A stretch of DNA of 60,638 nt, from contig VERA01000006.1 of NCBI GenBank assembly GCA_018882935.1, forward strand, positions 1 through 60,638, written 5' to 3'. Shown one piece after another: positions 52,679 through 60,638 of this stretch. The number at the start of each line of letters is the position of its first letter. Position 1 is the first letter of the stretch. The notes beneath the pieces were generated by a model. That model saw only the letters and a list, made by a program, of their open reading frames with translations. It did not search any database and was not told the origin of the DNA. The position numbers were made by a program, and so were the translations under genes. Source of the stretch: Burkholderiaceae bacterium (GTDB lineage Bacteria; Pseudomonadota; Gammaproteobacteria; Burkholderiales; Burkholderiaceae_D).

Positions 52679-53166
52679 GTACGTCGCCGAGAGATCAGCA
52701 CGATTATTGCGCCAAGCATTGCAAAAACCGTGAACCAGAGTAACGCCCAGGTCGGAATCGACAGCCCCAGAATCGGCTCATACTCGGTGGTGCACAGGCC
52801 ATCAGCCTGGAACAGCACAGGAAACCAGCGCGCGCTGAAGATCTCGTTAAGCGATGTCTCCAGCGGGTCGATACCGCACGAGACGCTCGGGTGAGCCTTG
52901 ACCCACAAATGCCGGATCGCCACACCAGCGCCAATCAACGCCGCCAGGCTAGTGAGTGCCGCACCAAGCCATAACAGTCGTGCCGGCATGACCACGCCCA
53001 GTAGCGCGCATAGCGCAACCAGAACAAACGCGTAGCGTTGCAAAATACATAGCGGGCAGGGCAGCATCTCGAGCTGCAGCTGCAGGTACAGTCCCACTGC
53101 AAGCATGCCGACGCAGGCCAGCGAAATCAGAAGCAGTAGCGGTTTGCCAAGCACCGAGATGTTCAT
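52675..53166 (-). CDS. dsbB: Disulfide bond formation protein DsbB
   Basis: Four-helix inner-membrane oxidase that re-oxidises DsbA and passes electrons to quinone. 163 residues. First redox pair CPLC in [13 protein letters not shown]; second periplasmic loop carries cysteines in SCGIDPLE and GLCTTEYEP. It is coupled by four-base overlaps to prfA (upstream) and prmC (downstream), an unusual place for it. Confidence 0.94.
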   Translation of the reverse strand: MNISVLGKPLLLLISLACVGMLAVGLYLQLQLEMLPCPLCILQRYAFVLVALCALLGVVMPARLLWLGAALTSLAALIGAGVAIRHLWVKAHPSVSCGIDPLETSLNEIFSARWFPVLFQADGLCTTEYEPILGLSIPTWALLWFTVFAMLGAIIVLISRRRT

Positions 53167-54248
53167 TGCACCGTATCCGATAGCGCTGCGAGCAGATCAG
53201 CTTGGTGTTCTGCGCTGAGCGCTGACATTAGCTCATCCAGGTCGCCGTCCATGATGGTCTCGAGTTTATACAGCGTCAAATTGATTCGGTGGTCGGTGAG
53301 CCGACCCTGCGGGAAGTTGTAAGTTCGAATCCGTTCACTCCGGTCACCCGAGCCGACCAGCGATTTACGCGTAGCCGCCTCCTTACTCTGCTGCTCGCGC
53401 AGCTGTACATCTTTGATGCGCGCCGCCAGTACCTTCATTGCCTGTGCTTTGTTTTTATGTTGGCTGCGGTCATCCTGGCACTCGACCACGATACCGGTCG
53501 GCAGGTGGGTGAGGCGCACGGCAGAGTCGGTTTTGTTCACGTGTTGACCACCTGCGCCCGAGGCACGAAAGGTATCGATGCGCAAGTCTGCCGGGTTGAT
53601 ATGTACATCCGCGATTTCATCCGCTTCCGGCATCACAGCCACCGTACAAGCAGAGGTGTGAATACGTCCTTGTGACTCGGTGGCCGGTACGCGTTGTACC
53701 CGATGCCCACCCGATTCAAATTTCAGCCTGGCGTATGCACCGCTGCCGATGATGCGCACGATCACCTCTTTATAGCCGCCAAGCTCTGACGGTGATGCTG
53801 ACACGATCTCGACTTGCCAGCGCTGCCGCTCAGCGTAGCGGGTATACATGCGCAATAAATCACCGGCAAACAAGGCGGACTCGTCACCACCGGTACCCGC
53901 ACGAATCTCGAGAAAGATATTGCGCTCATCATCCGGATCTTTTGGCAGCATCATTTTTTGCAGCTCGAGTGTGAGCGCCTCGGTGCGTGCTTGTGCCGAG
54001 GCCAGCTCTTCTTGCGCAAATACTTTCATATCCGCGTCGCTCATCATGTCTTCTGCAGCACGGATGTCGTCTTGCGCTTGCTGCCACTGCCCGTGCAGCG
54101 CTACTAATGGCTCCAGCTCGGCATGTTCGCGCGATAGCTTGCGATACTGATCCATGTCGGTAGTCGCATTTTCTTGCGCTAATAGCGCGTTGACTTCGTC
54201 GAGTCTTTCCTTGAGCTGCTCGAGCCTGATTAGCAATGAAGGCGTCAT
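53163..54248 (-). CDS. prfA: Peptide chain release factor 1
   Basis: Reads UAA and UAG stops and triggers peptide release. 361 residues. The GGQ loop is in [16 protein letters not shown] near residue 235; the codon-recognition region has [14 protein letters not shown]. Follows hemA after a 70-base gap and overlaps dsbB by four bases. Confidence 0.97.
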   Translation of the reverse strand: MTPSLLIRLEQLKERLDEVNALLAQENATTDMDQYRKLSREHAELEPLVALHGQWQQAQDDIRAAEDMMSDADMKVFAQEELASAQARTEALTLELQKMMLPKDPDDERNIFLEIRAGTGGDESALFAGDLLRMYTRYAERQRWQVEIVSASPSELGGYKEVIVRIIGSGAYARLKFESGGHRVQRVPATESQGRIHTSACTVAVMPEADEIADVHINPADLRIDTFRASGAGGQHVNKTDSAVRLTHLPTGIVVECQDDRSQHKNKAQAMKVLAARIKDVQLREQQSKEAATRKSLVGSGDRSERIRTYNFPQGRLTDHRINLTLYKLETIMDGDLDELMSALSAEHQADLLAALSDTVQ

Positions 54249-54317
54249 TCGGGGGTGTACATCAGAAGAGGAGTGAAGCGGCCGGGTCTGGCCGCGCTGG
54301 CGGCGGGGCGTGCGCCG

Positions 54318-55601
54318 CTAGCGTTTGGTTCGGAACAGTTGCGGCAGTAACTGAGCGAGTCGGGCGCGTTCGTCGGCATCGGCGCTGTGCAGCGCTTGTT
54401 GCGGACCATGAAGGAATTTTGCGGTCAGGCCTTTCGAGAGTGCTTCCAGCACCGCATCGATATCCTCGCCTTTGGCGAGTAATTTTTTTGCGCGCTCAAG
54501 TTCGGCGCGGCGCATCTGCTCGCCGCTTTCTTGCAAATCCTGAATCAAGGGCACCATGCTGCGGCTACTCAGCCAGTGCATGTAGGCTTGCACACGGGTT
54601 TCGATGATGGCCTCGGCTTGCGCTACCGCGAGCTGACGGTTTTCCATGCCAACTTGTACCGCAGCGCCGAGGTCATCTACGGTGTACAGGAACACGTCAT
54701 TCAGACGCCCGACTTCAGACTCGATATCGCGCGGTACCGCCAGATCAACCATGAAAATCGGTTTGCGCCTGCGCGCTTTGATTGCGCGCTCGACCATGCC
54801 AAGCCCCATGATGGGCAGCGACGAGGCGGTGCAAGACACAACCACATCGAAACGGGAGAGCTGCTCGGGCAGTTCGCCTAGACGCATCGCGTGGCCACCA
54901 AATCGCTGCGCGAGAAGTTCGGCGCGCTCTACGGTCCGGTTGGCGATAGTGATGCTTTTCGGATGCTGTGCGGCGAAGTGCGTGATGCAAAGATCGATCA
55001 TCTCACCCGCGCCGATGAACAGCACGTGCTGCTGCGAGAGATCGTCGAAGATCCGTTGCGACAGGCGCACTGCAGCCGCAGCCATCGACACGCTATGGGC
55101 GCCGATCTCTGTGGTCGAGCGCACCTCTTTCGCCACCGCGAACGTACGCTGGAACATCTGATGCAAATAGGTACCGAGACCGCCCGCGGCTTCGGCTTGT
55201 CGCACCGCGTCTTTCATCTGCCCCAAAATTTGCGGCTCGCCCAGCACCATGGAATCAAGACCAGAAGCCACACGGAAGGCATGACGAACCGCGCCATCCT
55301 GCGGCAATGCATACAGGTAGGGGCGCAGGTCGGCGTAGGGCAGCTTATGAAAGTCCGCAACAAAATGCGCAGTTTGATCGATCACTGCATCGATATCACC
55401 GTCATTCGCGCTGGCACCGTAGATCTCGGTGCGGTTGCAGGTAGACAAAATAGCGTTTTCGAACGGGCGCTGATGGGTGTTGCCGAACCAGGCGCAGGCA
55501 GAGGCCACCGCCTGACCAAGCTGGTCGGCGGGGAAGGCCACTTTCTCGCGCAATGAGAGCGGAGCCGTGGTGTGGTTGAGCCCAACCGCAATCAGTTGCA
55601 T
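54318..55601 (-). CDS. hemA: Glutamyl-tRNA reductase
   Basis: First enzyme of C5-pathway tetrapyrrole synthesis: reduces glutamyl-tRNA to glutamate semialdehyde. 427 residues. N-domain [17 protein letters not shown], catalytic cysteine in [14 protein letters not shown] motif GAGEMIDL and C-terminal dimerisation helix. Upstream lies, on the same strand, the OmpR-type regulator (gap 56 bases). Confidence 0.97.
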   Translation of the reverse strand: MQLIAVGLNHTTAPLSLREKVAFPADQLGQAVASACAWFGNTHQRPFENAILSTCNRTEIYGASANDGDIDAVIDQTAHFVADFHKLPYADLRPYLYALPQDGAVRHAFRVASGLDSMVLGEPQILGQMKDAVRQAEAAGGLGTYLHQMFQRTFAVAKEVRSTTEIGAHSVSMAAAAVRLSQRIFDDLSQQHVLFIGAGEMIDLCITHFAAQHPKSITIANRTVERAELLAQRFGGHAMRLGELPEQLSRFDVVVSCTASSLPIMGLGMVERAIKARRRKPIFMVDLAVPRDIESEVGRLNDVFLYTVDDLGAAVQVGMENRQLAVAQAEAIIETRVQAYMHWLSSRSMVPLIQDLQESGEQMRRAELERAKKLLAKGEDIDAVLEALSKGLTAKFLHGPQQALHSADADERARLAQLLPQLFRTKR

Positions 55602-55657
55602 CCCTGAGAATCCCCGGCAAACGTCGACGCCGATTATACCCGCTGTCGCAGGGGGTT

Positions 55658-56350
55658 TTACCCCGGGAAGTCGGTTGCCTGAAGCTGATAGCCGTAACCG
55701 TACACCGGGCTCAGTTGGTAACCATGCGCCGGCTGCAGCGCAAACTTCAGGCGTACTCGGGCAATGTGGGTGTCGAGGCTGCGCGAATTGAATTCAGCCT
55801 CCTTGGGCCAGACGGCTTCGTGGATGGTCGCGCGCGATAGCGGTTGGCCAAGGTGGCGAAACAACAGAAGCGCGAGCGAGAATTCCTTACGCGTTACAGG
55901 AATCGGCTTATCGCCGAGCCAAGCGGTGGCGCTTTGGACATCAAACGCATAAGGGCCAAATTGCAGTGGGGCTGGCTGCTCAGCGTGCGGCCAGATGCGC
56001 ATGTGCCAGAGCTTGATCCGCAGCAGCAAGTCTGTTGACCGAACCGGGCGCACCAGGTAATCGGTGTGCGGGTCGTTCAGGCAGTCAGCCAGCGCTTGAT
56101 CGCTGGCCTGGTCGGTCACCACCAGCACCGGAAGCAATGGGCGCGCCTGTCTCAGCGCCTTCAGCGGGTGAGGGCCAGCGCCATGAGCGATCGGCTGCCA
56201 GTGATAGACCAGCAACTCAACGTCACTGGCTGGGTCTGCTAGCAGCTTCTCTATGCTACTGAACGATGTGCTGATGTGATGTGCGCCGCGCAGGATCTCG
56301 TTGATGCGTGCCCGCTGCTTAGAGTCGTTATCAATAACGGCGATGCGCAT
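55658..56350 (-). CDS. OmpR-type response regulator with degenerate receiver
   Basis: 230-residue protein: a receiver-like domain (about 1-115) and a winged-helix DNA-binding domain (about 130-225; [40 protein letters not shown]). Acidic residues D7 and D9 remain, but the phosphorylatable Asp is His50 (VYHWQP where families have LLDW) and the lysine is Arg101 (DYLVRP). Thr79 is kept. It therefore probably works without aspartyl phosphorylation. No kinase adjoins. Located 56 bases upstream of hemA, same strand. Confidence 0.88.
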   Translation of the reverse strand: MRIAVIDNDSKQRARINEILRGAHHISTSFSSIEKLLADPASDVELLVYHWQPIAHGAGPHPLKALRQARPLLPVLVVTDQASDQALADCLNDPHTDYLVRPVRSTDLLLRIKLWHMRIWPHAEQPAPLQFGPYAFDVQSATAWLGDKPIPVTRKEFSLALLLFRHLGQPLSRATIHEAVWPKEAEFNSRSLDTHIARVRLKFALQPAHGYQLSPVYGYGYQLQATDFPG

Positions 56351-56384
56351 GGATTAGCCGTCAAGCGTAATCAGACGCTTTTAT

Positions 56385-56765
56385 CTATTCACAAATATGG
56401 TTGAACAACTCACCAGCGAGTGAATCCGGTGGCGTGGCTGTCCAATCGCCCGCGCTCACCATTTCTACTGAAGTACCCTTCGCCATGGGCTCGCTATGCA
56501 ACAGAATACTTAACACGCGTCGCTGCCGAATCCGGCACTGATACTCGGTCGCGTGCATGATCGAACGATACACTCGGCCGGATGCGTCCTTGGCCTCTGT
56601 TTTCAGGTCATGCAGATCCCAAACAAACGCGGTATCCCCCATTTTGCGGGTACGCAGGCTGTCGAAATACAGCGTGGCGGTATCGGTTTGCGCATAGCGT
56701 ATCCATGCTTGTGACCAGGCAGGTAATGCGATCACCAGCAGAACGAGGGCAATGATTTTTCTCAT
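56385..56765 (-). CDS. Surface-adhesin E-like periplasmic protein
   Basis: 126-residue exported protein (signal peptide about 1-18, IALVLLVIALPAWSQA). The pattern WIRYAQTDTATLYFDSLRTRK, VWDLHDLKTEAKD, YRSIMHATEYQCRIRQRRVL and a C-terminal HICE fits the adhesin-E (SAPE) domain common in betaproteobacteria, whose real role is poorly known. Two cysteines could form one disulfide. Same strand as the regulator, 34 bases away. Confidence 0.75.
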   Translation of the reverse strand: MRKIIALVLLVIALPAWSQAWIRYAQTDTATLYFDSLRTRKMGDTAFVWDLHDLKTEAKDASGRVYRSIMHATEYQCRIRQRRVLSILLHSEPMAKGTSVEMVSAGDWTATPPDSLAGELFNHICE

Positions 56766-56826
56766 GGCGTTTGCTTTCACTGTAAACAAGCCGCAGTGTG
56801 CCAGATAATGCAAGCAAGCCATGCGA

Positions 56827-56856
56827 CAGCGTGCCATGTGTCAGCGTGCCATGTAT
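56827..56856. repeat. Two tandem 15-base units
   Basis: CAGCGTGCCATGTGT followed directly by CAGCGTGCCATGTAT, 14 of 15 identical, in the intergenic region between the adhesin-E-like gene and mnmC. Could be a replication slip or a paired protein site. Confidence 0.5.
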
Positions 56857-56906
56857 GATCGGCGCTCACTTAAAAGAGTGCTGGTATGGCGCGTTAGCTG
56901 ATTGCG

Positions 56907-58715
56907 ATGTTTACCACCAAGCTTCAAGCGGCGCATTGGCGCTGCGACGAACACGGCCACTTGGTTGCGCCTGAATTTGGCGACACCTATTCTAGCCGCA
57001 GCGGCGCATGGGGGCAGGCCGATTATGTATTTGTTGAAGGCAGCGGTGTCCCGCAGCGCTGGCCTACACACTCATGCGTGCGGTTGCTGGAGACAGGGTT
57101 TGGCCTCGGTGTGAATTTCCTTGCGACCTGGCAGAATCTGAGAGCCAGTGGCAGCACAGCGCGCCTGCACTATGTGGCGATTGAAAAGCATCCCTTCACG
57201 CGGGCCGATTTGCGCAGTGCCCTTGATCATGCGCTGACGAGTGCAGACCCACATCGGCGCCCAAGCCTGCAAGTGCTCGCAGAGCAATTACTCAAGCAAT
57301 GGCCGCCTTTACTGTCAGGCTTTCATGCGCTGGAGTTGGATGCGCAGGTCACCCTGACATTGGTGTTCGCAGATATCGAGAACGCATTAGCAGCGCTTCG
57401 TGGTCCGTTTGATATTTTTTATCTGGATGGATTTGCGCCCGACCGCAACCCGCAGATGTGGTCATCAAATCTATTCACGCAGTTGCCGTTGCTCGCGGCC
57501 CCCATGGCGCAGGTGGCGAGTTGGTGTGTGGCGGGCAGTGTCAGGCGGGCGCTGGCCGATGCGGGTTTCGTGGTGCAAAAGCGGCCAGGATACGGCACCA
57601 AGCGCGATGCGCTTGCCGCGCACTGGCCTGTTGCCGCTGAACGCGAACCACCACCGTCAGAAGCGATTGTGATCGGCGCTGGCATTGCTGGCGCGAGCGT
57701 AGCGCATCAACTGGCGCGGCGTGGTGTTACCGTGACAGTGATCGAGCAGGCGACAGCCGCCGCCGGTGGTTCGGGTAATCCGGTTGCTGTCGTGCGACCG
57801 GAGTTGGGTGCGATTGGTAATCCTGTCACCGAGATCACTGCAGCCGGTGCAAGTTGGTTGCGTCGCTGGATCGAGCGTCATCCGAACACAGTTCCTCATG
57901 CTTGGTGCGGCGTACTTCGCACGGCGCGCGACACGCGCAAGCACAACAAAATGGCGCAGCTAGCAGCCATCGCGAGTGAAGACTGGTTACAGCCATTTGA
58001 TGCTACATCCTCCGCACAACTGTGCGGCTGGCCCACCGCTGCTGATGGTTTTTTTCTGAGTGAGGCGGGTTGGGTTGCGCCGCCCCTGCTGGTGAAGGCG
58101 ATGCTGGATCATCCCTTGATCACGCTGCGAAACGGACTCGCTGTGCGCGCTATTGCGCGACACGATCAAACCTGGCAATTGACGCTGTCAGATGAAACCT
58201 TCATCGAGACATCGCTATTGGTTGTAGCGACTGCGTTTGACACCGGCCTCTCGCCAGCAAAGCTGAAGATGGGGCGTGCCCGAGGACAACTCTCGCAATT
58301 ACCGGCACGAGATGACTACCCGCTGTCCATGGTGGTGTGTCGCGACGGCTATATATCACCGGCCGTGGATGGTATGCACACGATAGGCGCGACATTGCAG
58401 CATGACGACGAAGATACCTCTGCTCGCCGCGCAGACGATATTGAAAACTTCGAGCGCGTACAGCGACTATTACCCGGCTTTGTCAGCGATGCTTCACAAC
58501 TGAGTAGTGGTCGAGTCGGCTGGCGCGCAACCACGCAAGACCGTTTGCCCTTGGTTGGACAGTTAGCGCCGGGTTTGTACGCATCGCTCGGCCACGGCGC
58601 CCGCGGTATGACAACAGCGCCCGTATGCGCTGAATTTTTAGTGGCGCTGATGTGTGACGAGCCGTTACCGCTGGGGCGCGATTGGGTGGGGCGACTGAAT
58701 CCCCTACGCGCTTAA
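56907..58715 (+). CDS. mnmC: Bifunctional tRNA 5-methylaminomethyl-2-thiouridine biosynthesis protein
   Basis: Last two steps of mnm5s2U34 formation in tRNA wobble position. 602 residues: an N-terminal SAM methyltransferase domain (about 1-245; [31 protein letters not shown]) and a C-terminal FAD oxidoreductase domain (about 250-600; [27 protein letters not shown]). ATG at 56907. Its stop overlaps the trpC stop on the opposite strand. Confidence 0.95.
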   Translation: MFTTKLQAAHWRCDEHGHLVAPEFGDTYSSRSGAWGQADYVFVEGSGVPQRWPTHSCVRLLETGFGLGVNFLATWQNLRASGSTARLHYVAIEKHPFTRADLRSALDHALTSADPHRRPSLQVLAEQLLKQWPPLLSGFHALELDAQVTLTLVFADIENALAALRGPFDIFYLDGFAPDRNPQMWSSNLFTQLPLLAAPMAQVASWCVAGSVRRALADAGFVVQKRPGYGTKRDALAAHWPVAAEREPPPSEAIVIGAGIAGASVAHQLARRGVTVTVIEQATAAAGGSGNPVAVVRPELGAIGNPVTEITAAGASWLRRWIERHPNTVPHAWCGVLRTARDTRKHNKMAQLAAIASEDWLQPFDATSSAQLCGWPTAADGFFLSEAGWVAPPLLVKAMLDHPLITLRNGLAVRAIARHDQTWQLTLSDETFIETSLLVVATAFDTGLSPAKLKMGRARGQLSQLPARDDYPLSMVVCRDGYISPAVDGMHTIGATLQHDDEDTSARRADDIENFERVQRLLPGFVSDASQLSSGRVGWRATTQDRLPLVGQLAPGLYASLGHGARGMTTAPVCAEFLVALMCDEPLPLGRDWVGRLNPLRA

Positions 58716-59512
58716 TTAAACAGCTGCGCTAATTCAGCGCCAGGATCCGACGCGCGCATGAAGGCTTCGCCGACCAAAAACGCATGAACCGCATGGTCGC
58801 GCATGCGCTGTACATCATCGCGGGTGCGGATAGCCGATTCAGTGATCACCAGTTTGCTTTCGGGTATGCGCGGCAGCAGATTGATCGTGGTATCCAAGGT
58901 GGTTTCAAACGTGCGCAAGTTGCGGTTATTAATGCCGAGTAGCGCAGTCTTTAATGCTAGTGCTGCTTCAAGCTCGGCAGCATCATGCACTTCCACCAGC
59001 ACATCCATCCCGATCTCGTGAGCGCAGGCTTCGAGTTCGCGCATCAGGCCATGATCAAGTGCCGCCACAATCAGCAGAATGCAATCTGCGCCCCAGGCGC
59101 GCGCTTGATAGACCTGATAGGGGTCAACCATGAAGTCTTTACGCAGTACGGGAATACTGCACGCAGCACGCGCTTGCTTTAAATAGTCGGGAGCGCCTTG
59201 AAAAAATCGCTCATCGGTCAAGACCGACAGACAGGCAGCGCCATGCTGCGCGTAACTAATCGCGATATCGGCGGGATGAAAGTCTTCACGAAGCACGCCT
59301 TTCGATGGTGATGCTTTCTTCACCTCAGCAATAACGCCTGCTTTGCCGGCGGCGATCTTGCTACGCAGGCTTGCCTCGAAGCCGCGAATCTGAGTGCGCG
59401 CTTCTGCATTGCTTTCCACGTCTCGACGCAAGCTCGCCAGGTCTTGGTGTTTTTTCGCAGCGCGGATTTCATCGGCTTTGACGTCAAGAATTTTGTTCAG
59501 AATATCAGCCAC
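58712..59512 (-). CDS. trpC: Indole-3-glycerol phosphate synthase
   Basis: Tryptophan pathway ring closure, a TIM barrel. 266 residues, without fused TrpF. Motifs: [13 protein letters not shown] with catalytic lysine (about residue 66), [23 protein letters not shown] and [12 protein letters not shown]. trpD lies 11 bases upstream. Confidence 0.96.
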   Translation of the reverse strand: MADILNKILDVKADEIRAAKKHQDLASLRRDVESNAEARTQIRGFEASLRSKIAAGKAGVIAEVKKASPSKGVLREDFHPADIAISYAQHGAACLSVLTDERFFQGAPDYLKQARAACSIPVLRKDFMVDPYQVYQARAWGADCILLIVAALDHGLMRELEACAHEIGMDVLVEVHDAAELEAALALKTALLGINNRNLRTFETTLDTTINLLPRIPESKLVITESAIRTRDDVQRMRDHAVHAFLVGEAFMRASDPGAELAQLFN

Positions 59513-59523
59513 AGATCGGCTCC

Positions 59524-60558
59524 TTAGGCAGCAGCGAGTGATTGCGTTAGCTTGGCAAACTGCTCGAGTTTTGCGCGTGCCGCGCCAGACGCAAGCGCCT
59601 CGCGCGCCCGATCAACACCATCACCAATGCTACTGGTGACACCGGCGGCATACAGCGCGGTACCGGTGTTCAACAACACGATGTCACGCGCCGGGCCTGC
59701 TTGGTTGTCGAGTGCTTCAAGAATCTTTGCCACCGATTCGGCGGCGTTAGCTACCTTCAAGTTACGACTCGCGCTCATCTGGAGCCCAAAGTCTTCCGGG
59801 TGAATCTCGTATTCACGAATTTCACCATCGACCAACTCACCCACCATGGTCGCGGCGCCTAGCGATACCTCGTCCATGTTGTCGCGCGCCCAGACCACAA
59901 CGGCATGTTTGGCACCAAGTTGCTGTAGCACCCGCGCCTGAATGCCGACCAAGTCGGGATGAAATACACCCATCATGATGTTGGGTGCGCCAGCAGGATT
60001 GGTCAGCGGACCCAGAATATTGAAAATCGTACGCACACCTAATTCTTTACGAACAGGCGCAGCGTGTTTCATCGCCGCATGATGGTTTGGCGCGAACATA
60101 AAGCCGATGCCGATTTCCGCGATGGTCTGTGCAACCTGTGAAGGTTTGAGATTAATGTTGACGCCAAGTGCTTCAAGCGCATCAGCGCTGCCAGACGCCG
60201 ATGAAACACTACGACCGCCGTGTTTCGCAACGCGTGCGCCCGCAGCTGCGGCGACGAACATGGATGCGGTCGAGATGTTGAAGGTATGCGCGCCATCGCC
60301 GCCCGTGCCGACAATATCTACCAGGTTGTCAGCATTCGGCACCTCGACCTTTGCTGCAAATTCGCGCATCACTTGTGCGGCAGCAGCGATCTCACCAATC
60401 GTTTCTTTTTTAACCCGCAGTCCCATGGTCAGCGCGGCGATCATTACCGGTGACATCTCGCCGCCCATGATCTGGCGGAACAACGCCAGCATTTCATCGT
60501 GAAAGATTTCGCGGTGCTCGATACAGCGCAGCAGCGCTTGTTGCGGGCTGAGTATCAT
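59524..60558 (-). CDS. trpD: Anthranilate phosphoribosyltransferase
   Basis: Joins PRPP to anthranilate. 344 residues from ATG at 60558, which has GGAG 8 bases before it; GTG at 60573 overlaps the trpG stop and is possible. PRPP motif [15 protein letters not shown] near residue 80, and [15 protein letters not shown]. The run trpG-trpD-trpC is standard. Confidence 0.95.
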   Translation of the reverse strand: MILSPQQALLRCIEHREIFHDEMLALFRQIMGGEMSPVMIAALTMGLRVKKETIGEIAAAAQVMREFAAKVEVPNADNLVDIVGTGGDGAHTFNISTASMFVAAAAGARVAKHGGRSVSSASGSADALEALGVNINLKPSQVAQTIAEIGIGFMFAPNHHAAMKHAAPVRKELGVRTIFNILGPLTNPAGAPNIMMGVFHPDLVGIQARVLQQLGAKHAVVVWARDNMDEVSLGAATMVGELVDGEIREYEIHPEDFGLQMSASRNLKVANAAESVAKILEALDNQAGPARDIVLLNTGTALYAAGVTSSIGDGVDRAREALASGAARAKLEQFAKLTQSLAAA

Positions 60559-60569
60559 TCTGTTCTCCG

Positions 60570-60638
60570 TCACTGATTGAGAAAATTCTGCAGCAGCGCG
60601 TGGCCATGCTCTGACAGGATCGACTCCGGGTGAAATTG
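60570..60638 (-). CDS. trpG: Anthranilate synthase component II, C-terminal end (partial)
   Basis: Last 22 codons on the minus strand read [17 protein letters not shown]..., the catalytic His-Glu segment (FHPES) and C-terminal helix of class I glutaminase TrpG. Too short to appear as a full open frame. It stops 11 bases before the trpD ATG and, with trpD and trpC, forms the trp operon. The rest lies beyond the window. Confidence 0.9.
   Translation of the reverse strand, partial: QFHPESILSEHGHALLQNFLNQ

Overview
This window looks like ordinary chromosome from a betaproteobacterium, most likely order Burkholderiales. I infer this from protein family choices and gene order, not from a database search. 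The pointers are the order mlaFEDACB-ABC-ibaG-murA-hisGDCBHAFIE-HIT-tatABC, the order petABC-sspA-sspB, the short HisG form, the kdsD-kdsC-lptCAB-rpoN-hpf block and the hemA-prfA-prmC-grxD-ubiX block. Coding density is very high. No stretch longer than about 270 bases lacks a gene, and the longest gap (43449-43715) carries a near-consensus promoter. I found no prophage, integrase, CRISPR array, toxin-antitoxin pair or known defence system.

Layout. 1-2634 (+): the end of aroK, aroB and a dGTPase-like gene. 2677-8243 (-): lipopolysaccharide supply and export (kdsD, kdsC, lptC, lptA, lptB), then rpoN and hpf, closed by a terminator. 8345-11250 (+): a KefB-type antiporter and an AEC-family carrier. 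11328-14198 (-): uvrA. 14347-16811 (+): an MFS transporter, ssb and a diverged REP-associated (RAYT/IS200-like) transposase with palindromic debris. 16963-23123 (+): glutamate synthase gltBD. 23201-24538 (-): a CapA-like lipoprotein candidate and an unknown exported protein. 24650-38507 (+): a very long run of close-packed genes covering outer-membrane lipid asymmetry (mlaFEDACB), an ABC-2 exporter, IbaG, MurA and the whole histidine pathway except hisZ and hisN. 38626-40628 (+): a HIT protein and the TatABC translocase. 40672-41847 (-): a DegS/DegQ-like protease. 41885-47846 (+): a NIF3-like protein, a NarL-type regulator, the cytochrome bc1 complex, SspA, SspB and tRNA-Thr. 47935-50216 (-): the CstA peptide/pyruvate carrier with its small partner YbdD. 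50346-50918 (+): an unknown exported protein. 50929-56765 (-): an adhesin-E-like protein, an OmpR-type regulator with a degenerate receiver, hemA, prfA, dsbB, prmC, grxD and ubiX. 56907-58715 (+): mnmC. 58712-60638 (-): trpC, trpD and the end of trpG.

How the genes fit together. Much of the window serves the cell envelope: Kdo and LPS transport, Mla phospholipid trafficking, MurA for peptidoglycan, Tat export, DegS-type quality control and DsbB. The bc1 Rieske subunit has a twin-arginine leader, so TatABC encoded nearby is its probable export route. PrfA and its methylase PrmC are co-transcribed, with dsbB placed between them. SspB delivers substrates to ClpXP.

No complete undescribed system is evident. 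The most unusual points are: the RAYT protein with a broken HUH motif and its palindrome next to the gltB promoter; the response regulator lacking its phosphorylatable aspartate upstream of hemA; dsbB coupled between prfA and prmC; competing hairpins between tatA and tatB; and two exported proteins I could not assign.
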